NCBI GenBank assembly: GCA_019636375.1
Contig: JAHBXS010000002.1
Coordinates: 1,131,511 to 1,195,510 of the forward strand
DNA: 64,000 bases
From: Pirellulaceae bacterium
Lineage (GTDB): Bacteria > Planctomycetota > Planctomycetia > Pirellulales > Pirellulaceae
Direction: 5' to 3'
Position numbers and translations under genes: made by a program. The notes beneath the pieces are model-generated. The model saw nothing but the letters and a program-made list of their open reading frames with translations, searched no databases and had not been told where the DNA came from. Shown in pieces: positions 26,043 through 34,136 of the stretch (its first letter is position 1; the number at the start of each line of letters is the position of its first letter).

Positions 26043-26954
26043 ATGATTAGACGATTCCACATTTTTCGAAAGCAAACTTTCTCCGCGATGGAGATGGGTC
26101 GCTTCGTGCTGTGGGGTTTCATCGTGATGCTGGTTGCCAGTGCGAGTCCATCAGTCGTTTGGAGCCAAATCAAAAACACGATCCCGAAAGAAGAAGAAGG
26201 GACCGGAGTGGAGCCCCGGGAAGGCCAGATGATTTCTCCAAACTGGTCATTCACCGACGAACAAAACCGCTTTGTGCGGATGAAAGATTACTTCGACGGC
26301 AAGCGGCCCATCATTTTGTCGTTCAACTACTCTGACTGCCCTAAACTCTGCAGCGTGCAATTGGAGAAAATGGCTCTCGCGCTGCGGGACGTGCAGTTGT
26401 TTTCCGACAAGGATTTCCAGGTGATCTCGGTTTGCATCGATCCGACTGAGACACCCAAACGTGCGCGAGAAGCCAAGGACAAATTTACGAAATACTACAA
26501 CAAGCCGGACTATCACGGCGGTTGGCATTTCCTGACCGGAAGCGAGCGTCAGGTTCGCGGATTGGCCGAGCAATGCGGGGTAACGTACAAGTACATCCCT
26601 GAGCAAAAACTGTATTCACATCCGCCTGTGTTTCTGCTGATTTCTCCCGAGGGAAAAATTGTTCGCTACATTTATGGGCTGGAGTATGAACCCAAAACGA
26701 TTCGTCAAGCCTTGATAGAAGCAACCGAGGGAAAGATCGGGCCGTCGATTAATCGCTTGGAGTATTTGATCGGCTGCTACATGTACAACGATTCAACTGG
26801 ACAATACACTTTTCAGGCCATGGCCCTGATGCGAATTGGTGGAATTTTGACGATCGTCGGATTGGCGATTGGACTTGTTCCTTATTGGCTATTTCGTCGA
26901 GGTCGTTTGGCGGCCACGGTGACGGCCCACCCCCAAACACAATTGAGTTCCTAG
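26043..26954 (+). CDS. SCO1/SenC-family copper chaperone
   Basis: 303 residues. A membrane helix or signal is at about 20-42. The thioredoxin-like domain carries the copper ligands Cys99 and Cys103 (CPKLC) and His193 (in YSHPPVF). A second membrane helix lies near the C-terminus (about 262-283), unlike the single anchor of many SCO proteins, so the domain is held at both ends on the periplasmic side. SCO proteins deliver copper to, or reduce, the CuA site of oxidase subunit II, whose gene begins 16 bases downstream. Confidence 0.92.
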   Translation: MIRRFHIFRKQTFSAMEMGRFVLWGFIVMLVASASPSVVWSQIKNTIPKEEEGTGVEPREGQMISPNWSFTDEQNRFVRMKDYFDGKRPIILSFNYSDCPKLCSVQLEKMALALRDVQLFSDKDFQVISVCIDPTETPKRAREAKDKFTKYYNKPDYHGGWHFLTGSERQVRGLAEQCGVTYKYIPEQKLYSHPPVFLLISPEGKIVRYIYGLEYEPKTIRQALIEATEGKIGPSINRLEYLIGCYMYNDSTGQYTFQAMALMRIGGILTIVGLAIGLVPYWLFRRGRLAATVTAHPQTQLSS

Positions 26955-26970
26955 ACCACGAGTGGTAAAC

Positions 26971-28245
26971 ATGATCTCGAATTTTAATTTGCTGGCAAAA
27001 CTCGATGACTTTCCGGAGGCTAATAAGCACTCGGAAACTGCTCATTATTTTTTTCCGGACCAGGCCTCTGAGTTTGCCCCGCAGATCGACAATCTGTACA
27101 TGGCCATTTTTTGGATTTCGACGTTTTTCTTCGTCTTGATCGTCGCGCTGATGTGCTATTTTGTGGTCAAGTATCGACGTCGTCCGGGAGTCAAACCCGA
27201 GCCGAGTGCGTCGCACAATACAACGATCGAAATTTTGTGGTCGGTGCTCCCCAGCATTATTTTGGTTTGGATTTTCTACGAAGGGGCTGTCGGCTTTTTG
27301 GACCAACGGATCATCCCTGATGGGGCTGAGGAAATTCAGGTCGAGGCCAGTAGTTTTGCGTGGACTTTCACCTACCCCAATGGCGACACCACAGATAGCT
27401 TGCACCTTGTGCAGAATCGCCCCGTCAAACTAACTCTTCGTTCGCGAGATGTGCTGCACAGCTTCTTTGTGCCGGCCTTCCGTCAAAAAATGGACGTGGT
27501 GCCTGGACGTTTCACTTATTTTTATGCGGTTCCTAATCGAATTGGCCGGTATCGAGTTTATTGCACCGAGTATTGTGGTGACGGTCACTCGATCATGAAA
27601 ACCTATTGCCAAGTCCATGCGACGGATGCCGACAGGTTGCAAAACACCGAGTGGAAGAAAGCAGAAAAACCACCTTCCATCAACGGGCAAAGAATTTACA
27701 AAATTTATTGTGCGGGCTGCCACTATATTGATGGACGCCGCAATACAGGACCACCCCTTAACGAAGTTTGGGGGACTGAAAGAACATTTACCGATAGGCC
27801 CCGCCGCATTGCTGACGAGAACTACATCCGTGATTCAATTTATGATCCCAACAAAGAAATCGTGGCTGGTTACGAGGCCAAGATGCCAACCTTCAAGGGA
27901 AAACTTTCCGAGGAAGACATCAACCATGTGATTGCCTTCTTGAAGTTGAAAGATGGTATGGCAACTTTGACTCCGGAAACCGCGAAGGACAGGCCAGGCG
28001 ATGGCTTGGAATCCTCTGAGGCCCCTGCGGTCACCGCTGAACAAGTCGATGCGACTCCTGCGGAGGCTCCCCCCGCGACCGCGACCACAGAAGAAGCCCG
28101 CACTGAGGCGAATGCCGAAAACCAAACGGGCGACGAGGCGACCTCGGATGACGGTGACAAAACGAACAACGATGCGGGCGAAGAAACAACCGGAAGTGAC
28201 GATGGCTCTCAGAGCTCGGATGACGGTCTTCTCCAAGCGCGATAG
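26971..28245 (+). CDS. ctaC: caa3-type cytochrome c oxidase subunit II with fused cytochrome c
   Basis: 424 residues from ATG 26971. Two membrane helices (about 43-65 and 84-107) are followed by the cupredoxin domain with CuA ligands His163, Cys198, Cys202, His206 and Met209 ([12 protein letters not shown]). A class I cytochrome c domain with CAGCH at 247-251 is fused behind it, the hallmark of caa3 oxidases; it takes electrons directly from the upstream complex. The last ~90 residues are a low-complexity tail rich in Glu, Ala, Thr and Asp, not part of the family. The start at 26971 has GAGTGG upstream; a GTG at 26962 is possible. Confidence 0.95.
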   Translation: MISNFNLLAKLDDFPEANKHSETAHYFFPDQASEFAPQIDNLYMAIFWISTFFFVLIVALMCYFVVKYRRRPGVKPEPSASHNTTIEILWSVLPSIILVWIFYEGAVGFLDQRIIPDGAEEIQVEASSFAWTFTYPNGDTTDSLHLVQNRPVKLTLRSRDVLHSFFVPAFRQKMDVVPGRFTYFYAVPNRIGRYRVYCTEYCGDGHSIMKTYCQVHATDADRLQNTEWKKAEKPPSINGQRIYKIYCAGCHYIDGRRNTGPPLNEVWGTERTFTDRPRRIADENYIRDSIYDPNKEIVAGYEAKMPTFKGKLSEEDINHVIAFLKLKDGMATLTPETAKDRPGDGLESSEAPAVTAEQVDATPAEAPPATATTEEARTEANAENQTGDEATSDDGDKTNNDAGEETTGSDDGSQSSDDGLLQAR

Positions 28246-28277
28246 AACAATTAGGTCCAATTTTTTGGGTTATTGAT

Positions 28278-30005
28278 ATGGCTACAGCAGAAATTAGAAA
28301 AGAGTTGTTCGGTCACGCCGAGCAGACCAATTACCTCAACCACAGCCGTGGTTTCCTGTCGTGGGCATTGACCCTCGACCACAAGCGCATCGGCATCATG
28401 TACTTGGTGGGGGTGTCGGCGGCGTTGATCATCGCCGGCATTTTCGCGCTGATGCTGCGTGCCCATTTGTATTATGCGGGTGGGACATTTTCGGATGCAA
28501 GCTGGGGGTTATTTCAAGTCGACAATGCCCGATATAACCAATTGTTTACGCTCCATGGCGCGATCATGGTTTTTTCGTTCATTATCCCAAGTGTTCCTGC
28601 TGCGTTAGGCAACTTCGTATTGCCTATGATGCTGGGGGCCAAAGACGTGGCGTTTCCGCGTTTGAATTTGGCCAGTTTCTATTTGTGGATTGTCGGAACT
28701 GCATTTTTGGTCGCTGCGTTACTGACCACAGGGCTTGATACCGGCTGGACCTTTTACACCCCTTACAGCATTCGCACTTCGACGCATGTCGTGTATGCGA
28801 CGTTCGGGGCTTTTGTGTTGGGATTTAGTTCGATTTTCACCGGGATTAACTTCTTGGTGACCATCAACACGATGCGTCCCAAGGGGATGGACTGGTTTCA
28901 CATGCCACTGTTTTTGTGGGCACTTTACTCAACGGCCATTATTCAGGTTTTGGCCACGCCGGTGTTGGGGATCACCTTGTTGCTGTTGATGGCCGAGCGA
29001 TTCTTGGGGATCGGAATTTTTGATCCAGATTTAGGTGGCGACCCGGTTCTGTTTCAACACTTCTTCTGGTTCTACTCGCACCCTGCGGTTTACATCATGA
29101 TTTTGCCTGCGATGGGCGTGATCAGTGAGTTGATCTCGGTTTATTCCCAAAAGCGAATTTTCGGTTATACGTTTATCGCGTTTTCCTCGGTCGCGATTGC
29201 CTTGTTGGGCTTCTTGGTCTGGGGACACCACATGTTCACCAGTGGTCAATCGGTAGTGATGTCGATGATCTTCAGTGCGATCACGTTCTCGGTCGCGATC
29301 CCTTCCGCGGTGAAAGTGTTTAACTGGCTGGCGACCCTTTACAAGGGCTCGATTTTATTGACGACTCCGATGTGTTATGCGTTGTCGTTTATTTTCTTGT
29401 TTGGGATTGGCGGCTTAACGGGTTTGTTCTTAGGAGCTCTCGCAACCGACATTCACTTGCACGACACCTATTTTGTGGTTGCTCACTTCCACTATGTGAT
29501 GGTGGGAGGAACGTTGACCGCATTGTTCGGGGGGCTGTTTCATTGGTGGCCTAAGATGTTTGGCCGAATGTATAACGACTTTTTAGGCCGCATCGGCTGC
29601 CTGCTGGTTTTCTTAGGCTTCAACTTGACCTTTTTCCCTCAATTTGTGATGGGGTCAAGAGGGATGCCTCGACGCTACGCAACCTTCGACCCTGAGTTTG
29701 AGATTTTCCATCAATGGTCGACGATTGGAGCGTTTGTGCTGGGGATTGGAATCGTGTTGTCATTTGCCGTATTGGTTTATGCAGCGCTTTATGGACGCAA
29801 GGTGACCGGGAATCCATTTGGTGCCGCTTCGTTGGAGTGGCAATCGAGTTCACCTCCTTCGTTCCACAATTTTGATCACAAGCCGATTATTAACGATCCC
29901 TACGATTACGACTCATTGGTGTATGACGAAACGTTGGACACTTATGTGTTGCGAGAGTTCATGGATCCGAGTCAAGTTCCCGAGCGTCAGCCGGTGAGCC
30001 ACTAA
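28278..30005 (+). CDS. ctaD: Cytochrome c oxidase subunit I, A2-type
   Basis: 575 residues, twelve membrane helices. Ligands are visible: His93 and His405 for heme a, His403 for heme a3, and His268, His317 and His318 for CuB, with Tyr272 as the residue cross-linked to His268. The site reads YSHPAVY: Ala replaces the Glu that ends the D channel in A1 oxidases, and the preceding Tyr-Ser is the mark of the A2 subfamily, as in R. marinus caa3. It reduces O2 to water and pumps protons. The gene follows subunit II by 32 bases. Confidence 0.97.
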   Translation: MATAEIRKELFGHAEQTNYLNHSRGFLSWALTLDHKRIGIMYLVGVSAALIIAGIFALMLRAHLYYAGGTFSDASWGLFQVDNARYNQLFTLHGAIMVFSFIIPSVPAALGNFVLPMMLGAKDVAFPRLNLASFYLWIVGTAFLVAALLTTGLDTGWTFYTPYSIRTSTHVVYATFGAFVLGFSSIFTGINFLVTINTMRPKGMDWFHMPLFLWALYSTAIIQVLATPVLGITLLLLMAERFLGIGIFDPDLGGDPVLFQHFFWFYSHPAVYIMILPAMGVISELISVYSQKRIFGYTFIAFSSVAIALLGFLVWGHHMFTSGQSVVMSMIFSAITFSVAIPSAVKVFNWLATLYKGSILLTTPMCYALSFIFLFGIGGLTGLFLGALATDIHLHDTYFVVAHFHYVMVGGTLTALFGGLFHWWPKMFGRMYNDFLGRIGCLLVFLGFNLTFFPQFVMGSRGMPRRYATFDPEFEIFHQWSTIGAFVLGIGIVLSFAVLVYAALYGRKVTGNPFGAASLEWQSSSPPSFHNFDHKPIINDPYDYDSLVYDETLDTYVLREFMDPSQVPERQPVSH

Positions 30006-30067
30006 AGTTTTACATTGACCCGTTTTTTATATTTTTTTGATTAATTGAGAAAACTGCGGAGCTGAAC

Positions 30068-31120
30068 ATGGCGGTAGCCGAAAGCGCTCACGAGCACCAC
30101 GATCATCATGAGCATGGCGAGTTCATCGCTCATCACTTTGATACGGCTGAGCAACAATTTGACTCGGGCAAGTTGGGGATTTGGATTTTCCTAGTGACGG
30201 AAGTCTTGTTCTTCAGCGGCCTGTTCGTCGCTTATACGTTGTGGCGCTATCACCATCCTCAGATTTTTGAGCAAGCCCACGTTCACTTGGACAAGTACCT
30301 CGGTGCGGCCAACACGATCGTGCTGCTATTAAGTAGTTTAACGATCGCTTGGGGAGTCCGTTGTGCCCAACTCGGGAAGAATCGGGCGGTTGCGAATTTG
30401 ACTCTGATCACGATGGTTTGTGCGGCGGTCTTTATTGGCGTTAAGGCGGTCGAGTACAGCCATAAATGGGATATGGGGATTTTGGTCCGCAGTGCCTTTA
30501 CTTATGACGGCACCGATCACCACCACGAACCAACGATGCCGATTGCTAAGGCGCTGGGGGTTTCGGATTGGTTGGTAACGCTTAGCATCGTACCGGCCAT
30601 TCTGCTGGTTGGTTTTACATTCGTCTCTGTGCTGATGTATATGACCAAAAAGCCGCTGTGGGCTAAATTTTGGGCAGGGATGGTTGTCACGGTTGGCGGC
30701 TACTTCCTGGGGGCTTTTGCCGGGCACATCTACATGGAAGTCACCGATGGTGGTATAGGAAGCAAACACGCTGGTGTCTCGACCGAACCGCTGGTCTTAT
30801 TAGCGGCATCGGATGACAAACACACTTCTGCAGATCATGCCCACGCATCTGACCACGACGACCACGGTCACGGGATGTCAGAGAAGCAAAAACTGGATCG
30901 AGACATCGGTATCTTCTTCAGCATCTATTACTGCATGACTGGGTTGCACGCCTTCCATATCATTGGTGGCATCATTGCCTTGTCCTGGATTTTCTATCGC
31001 AGCTTGGCTGGCCATTGGCGACCCGATTACTTTGGTCCGGTTGACTACGTGGGCCTGTATTGGCACTTGGTGGACTTGATCTGGATCTATCTGTTCCCCA
31101 TGTTGTATTTGATCGATTAG
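30068..31120 (+). CDS. ctaE: Cytochrome c oxidase subunit III with His-rich insertion
   Basis: 350 residues, longer than the usual 200-280. The N-terminus is His-rich (HEHHDHHEHGEFIAHH) and there is a second hydrophilic insertion (about 235-280) with many His and Asp. The rest has the subunit III fold: FLVTEVLFFSGLFVAYTLWR in helix 1-2 and GLHAFHIIGGIIALSWIF with YWHLVDLIWIYLFPMLYL at the end. Subunit III stabilises subunit I and its proton uptake. The His-rich parts may bind metal or have no role. Confidence 0.94.
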   Translation: MAVAESAHEHHDHHEHGEFIAHHFDTAEQQFDSGKLGIWIFLVTEVLFFSGLFVAYTLWRYHHPQIFEQAHVHLDKYLGAANTIVLLLSSLTIAWGVRCAQLGKNRAVANLTLITMVCAAVFIGVKAVEYSHKWDMGILVRSAFTYDGTDHHHEPTMPIAKALGVSDWLVTLSIVPAILLVGFTFVSVLMYMTKKPLWAKFWAGMVVTVGGYFLGAFAGHIYMEVTDGGIGSKHAGVSTEPLVLLAASDDKHTSADHAHASDHDDHGHGMSEKQKLDRDIGIFFSIYYCMTGLHAFHIIGGIIALSWIFYRSLAGHWRPDYFGPVDYVGLYWHLVDLIWIYLFPMLYLID

Positions 31121-31199
31121 TCGTTTCATCGTTAATTCATTTTGCATATCCGGCACTGATTACCGTCAGGCTACTGAGAGACTTAAAGGCTAAATTGTT

Positions 31200-31547
31200 A
31201 TGGCAGGACATCACGACGACCATTCGTTTGCACATCCAGCACCCCTCAAATTGCTGTTTGCCGTGTTCTTCGCACTGATCGCTCTGACGATCTTGACGGT
31301 GGCATTGGCGACTGTTGACTTGGGCCCGTTCGGAATTTGGATTTCGATGACCATTGCGACGGTCAAAGCTGCATTGGTTGCCTTGTTTTTTATGCACATG
31401 TACTGGGACAAGAGCTTCAACGTATTGGTATTTTTGTCATCGTTCCTGTTTGTTGCCCTGTTTATTGGCCTGACGATGACCGACACGCAACATTACCAAG
31501 AACAAATTGATGCTTTCCCTCGGAAGGCTGAAGGGGATGCAAATTAG
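31200..31547 (+). CDS. Cytochrome c oxidase subunit IV (prokaryotic caa3 type)
   Basis: 115 residues with three membrane helices (about 17-38, 42-66 and 75-97). The stretch TVKAALVALFFMHMYWDKSFN is characteristic of the small subunit IV (CoxIV_bact/CyoD-like) of bacterial caa3 oxidases. It follows subunit III by 79 bases. The N-terminus is again His-rich (HHDDHSFAHP). Role: assembly and stability of subunits I and III. Confidence 0.88.
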   Translation: MAGHHDDHSFAHPAPLKLLFAVFFALIALTILTVALATVDLGPFGIWISMTIATVKAALVALFFMHMYWDKSFNVLVFLSSFLFVALFIGLTMTDTQHYQEQIDAFPRKAEGDAN

Positions 31548-31752
31548 CACCCCTGAACAGGTTTCCAACAGATTGGTGATGGCGGCCGTTATTTGGCGGT
31601 TTTTGTTCACTTAGAAATGATCAAGGCGTAACAAGTAATCCTTTGTGATCGCTGGATTTTCTCAGTTTTGATTTTTTTTGATCGTTGTTGACCTCGTAAA
31701 GCAGGAAGTAGCCGGGCGGGAATTTCCTTATTTGATGTTGGTTGAGTGAAGC

Positions 31753-32352
31753 ATGCTCAAAGAATCGCTCCATCTGGTACCTGCCCGCCGCGATCATTAT
31801 CAGGCTAAGATGCTGTTTGTGGTCTTCATTGCCTCGCTGGGGATGTTTTTCTCGGCTGCACTTTCGGCCTACGTGATCATTCGGCGGCAGAGTTTTGAAC
31901 CGCTCTCCGTTTCTTATTTGGAACTGCGGTTGCCCGTATCGCTGTGGTTGAGCACGCTGGTGTTGCTGGCCACGAGTTTTTTCTTGGAGCGCGCCTGTTG
32001 GTTTGTGCGGCGTCAATTGCTGGAACCGTTTCAAAAGAATTTGATCTACGCCGCCATCATGAGTGTTTTGTTCGTCTTGATTCAGTCCGTGGGATTGGAG
32101 GAACTATATCGGATTCATTTTGCTGTGAATGACGGCTCTCATAAAGCATACGGGATGAGCTTTACCCTGGCTTTTGTCCACATTTTGCACGTGTTGGGCG
32201 GAGTCGGATACATCGGCTATGTCATCGTCCAAAGCTACCGTGGCCGTTACGACCACGAGCGATTTTGGGCTGTCAAGCATTGCGCCGGATATTGGCATTT
32301 CCTGGATGTCGTTTGGATCGCCATGCTGGTCACGTTCATCGTAGTCCGGTAA
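31753..32352 (+). CDS. Second cytochrome c oxidase subunit III-like protein
   Basis: 199 residues with about five membrane helices. Subunit III features: LFVVFIASLGMFFSAALSAYVIIRR at the N-terminus, GMSFTLAFVHILHVLGGVGYI, and the C-terminal AGYWHFLDVVWIAML, which matches the conserved YWHxxDxxW of the family. It is a diverged paralogue of 30068-31120 and lies 205 bases after subunit IV. It may be an alternative or extra subunit, or help assembly. It is the last gene before the insertion sequence. Confidence 0.85.
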   Translation: MLKESLHLVPARRDHYQAKMLFVVFIASLGMFFSAALSAYVIIRRQSFEPLSVSYLELRLPVSLWLSTLVLLATSFFLERACWFVRRQLLEPFQKNLIYAAIMSVLFVLIQSVGLEELYRIHFAVNDGSHKAYGMSFTLAFVHILHVLGGVGYIGYVIVQSYRGRYDHERFWAVKHCAGYWHFLDVVWIAMLVTFIVVR

Positions 32353-32381
32353 AACAACGGTAATTCATTTAGGCAGAAATG

Positions 32382-32392
32382 GGGTCAGGTAC
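32382..32392 (+). repeat. Target-site duplication of the insertion sequence, left copy
   Basis: GGGTCAGGTAC here is repeated exactly at 34026-34036, directly outside the other end of the element. Eleven bases fits the 9-13 base duplications made by IS4-family elements. Confidence 0.85.
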
Positions 32393-32517
32393 GAATGGCA
32401 CTGTCGGGTTGATGAATGCGCGCAGATTGATCTAGGACTGAAGCGGACAATTTTTTAAAATCTGCTCCAGCCAAGGCGATCTTGCGAAATTGAGCCGACC
32501 TTGGTATTAAAATGAAG

Positions 32518-32557
32518 CCCTCCTTGGTTCACTGGGCAGTGAAAAAGCCAAGGAGGG
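32518..32557 (+). promoter_or_regulatory. Hairpin hiding the transposase ribosome binding site
   Basis: CCCTCCTTGG (32518-32527) is the exact complement of CCAAGGAGGG (32548-32557), which contains the strong Shine-Dalgarno of the transposase. Inside, TTCACT and AGTGAA (32528-32533, 32538-32543) extend the pairing. Any transcript entering from outside would fold and block translation, while a transcript starting within 32518-32548 would not. This is the protection known from IS10 and IS50. Confidence 0.75.
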
Positions 32558-32563
32558 TTTTTC

Positions 32564-33997
32564 ATGTCTGGAGATATACCAAAATTTCCGCCTCAGGACA
32601 GTCGCAATTATCAAAAAGTTGTGGATGTATTTCTATCGGGTAAGGGCCTACCCTTTGCCGAGATTCTCTCGGCTGAGCGTATCGAACGAGTCTTCCGAAA
32701 ACACAGAGCGTTGTTTGGCCTGCATGGCATTTACTCGACAGCCATTGTGGTTTGGGCCTTTCTCTCGCAAGTCCTAAGAGATGGCAAGGAGGCTTCGTGC
32801 CAATCAGCGGTGGCACGCGTCGTCAGCTACTGTGAGCTACAAGGGCTAGACGTACCGACGGAAGACACCGGCGATTACTGCAAAGCTCGCGCTAAACTAT
32901 CAGGCGCGGCATTACGTGACCTCAGCGGCGAAATAGCCGAAGAGCTGGAACAAGCGGCTGAGCCGTCTTGGCTGTGGAAAGGAGTCCATCACGCCAAACT
33001 CGTCGATGGCTTTACCTTCACGATGCCTGATACACCGGAGAACCAAGCCATGTACCCCCATCCAAAATCACAAACACCCGGAGTCGGTTTGCCCATTGCT
33101 CGCGCCGTAGCCATTATCTCATTGGCAACTGCCACAGTAATGGACATGGAATTCGGGCCGTACCAAGGCAAAGAAACAGGCGAATCTGCCTTACTGAGGA
33201 AGATTCTTGATTCGTTTGCAGAAGGAGATATTGCCGTGATGGACCGGTACTATTGTTCGTTTATGATGATCGCGTTGCTGCATTGTCAAGGAATCCAGAC
33301 CTGTGCCCGCAAGCATCACCGGCGTCATAAGACCGATTTCCGACGTGGCAAGAGACTCGGCAAGAACGACCACCTCATCGTGTGGACTCGACCAGAAAAG
33401 CCCAGTTGGATGGACGAGGCAACGTATGCAATGATTCCGGAAACACTGACTTTGCGCGAGTTGCGTTTTCAGATTGTCGAGCCTGGTCGTCGTACACAAA
33501 CCATCGAAATCATCACAACACTGACGAATCCCGAGCAGCATACCGTCGAAGACATTGCCGAATTGTATGGATTTCGCTGGAATTCGGAATTGGACATCCG
33601 TAGCATCAAGTCCAATCTGAATCTGGCTCATGTTCGCTGCAAAAAACCTGAAATGATCTATCGAGAAGTCTGGACGACGATTCTCGGCTACAACCTCATT
33701 CGCACAACTGCTGCTGGAGCTGCTCTGCTCCACCACAAACAGCCGCGCCAAATAAGTTTTACCAGCACCTGCCAATACGTGCTGGCATCGTGGATGCAAT
33801 TGTCTCTCGCGATCATTGATCCTGCGCGACTCGATGGCTACTTGAGGCTGATGCTCAAACAGATCGCGGCCTGCGAGGTCGCCAATCGCCCAGGCAGGCT
33901 AGAGCCACGTGTATTGAAACGAAGGCGACACGGCTATAAACTTATGCAGAAACACAGGCAGGTATTGCGCAATGAATTGCGAAAAACGTGTACATAA
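32564..33997 (+). CDS. IS4-family transposase
   Basis: 477 residues, ATG at 32564 with AAGGAGGG 6 bases upstream. DDE catalysis: first Asp in AKLVDGFTFTMPDTPENQ (the conserved GxxxxxDxTxxxxxDTxxNQ region of IS4), second Asp in GDIAVMDRYYCSFMM, and the Y-(2)-R-(3)-E-(6)-K motif in YGFRWNSELDIRSIKSNLNL. The frame is complete, with normal N- and C-terminal parts. It cuts and joins the ends of the element. Translation is probably limited by the hairpin over its ribosome binding site. Confidence 0.95.
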   Translation: MSGDIPKFPPQDSRNYQKVVDVFLSGKGLPFAEILSAERIERVFRKHRALFGLHGIYSTAIVVWAFLSQVLRDGKEASCQSAVARVVSYCELQGLDVPTEDTGDYCKARAKLSGAALRDLSGEIAEELEQAAEPSWLWKGVHHAKLVDGFTFTMPDTPENQAMYPHPKSQTPGVGLPIARAVAIISLATATVMDMEFGPYQGKETGESALLRKILDSFAEGDIAVMDRYYCSFMMIALLHCQGIQTCARKHHRRHKTDFRRGKRLGKNDHLIVWTRPEKPSWMDEATYAMIPETLTLRELRFQIVEPGRRTQTIEIITTLTNPEQHTVEDIAELYGFRWNSELDIRSIKSNLNLAHVRCKKPEMIYREVWTTILGYNLIRTTAAGAALLHHKQPRQISFTSTCQYVLASWMQLSLAIIDPARLDGYLRLMLKQIAACEVANRPGRLEPRVLKRRRHGYKLMQKHRQVLRNELRKTCT

Positions 33998-34025
33998 GAC
34001 AACTTAAAACCCGACAGTGCCATTC

Positions 34026-34036
34026 GGGTCAGGTAC
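34026..34036 (+). repeat. Target-site duplication of the insertion sequence, right copy
   Basis: Exact repeat of 32382-32392 (GGGTCAGGTAC), directly next to the right inverted repeat. Confidence 0.85.
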
Positions 34037-34136
34037 CGTTGCCGGAACGGCCCTTCGGGTGCTTTGCACAACGCGGTACCTGACCTCATTTCTGCCCGCC
34101 TGCCCTATAATCGTTGTTCAGTGAGAGTTATGAATC

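Larger units (their letters stand above)
32393..34025 (+). mobile_element. IS4-family insertion sequence
   Basis: 1633 bases with perfect 18-base terminal inverted repeats (GAATGGCACTGTCGGGTT at 32393-32410; complement at 34008-34025), one transposase gene reading left to right, and an 11-base direct duplication on both sides. All parts are intact, so the copy is recent and probably active. It landed inside a palindromic repeat downstream of the oxidase cluster. Confidence 0.93.
32371..34098. repeat. Palindromic intergenic repeat interrupted by the insertion sequence
   Basis: The left arm (32371-32392, AGGCAGAAATGGGGTCAGGTAC) and the right arm (34075-34098, GGTACCTGACCTCATTTCTG...) are inverted copies. 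If the insertion sequence and one target copy are removed, a ~90-base palindrome remains with an inner stem GGTACCGTTG/CAACGCGGTACC and a GC-rich loop (34037-34074). The element existed before the insertion. It resembles REP-type hairpins and lies between the oxidase cluster and the next operon. Confidence 0.7.
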
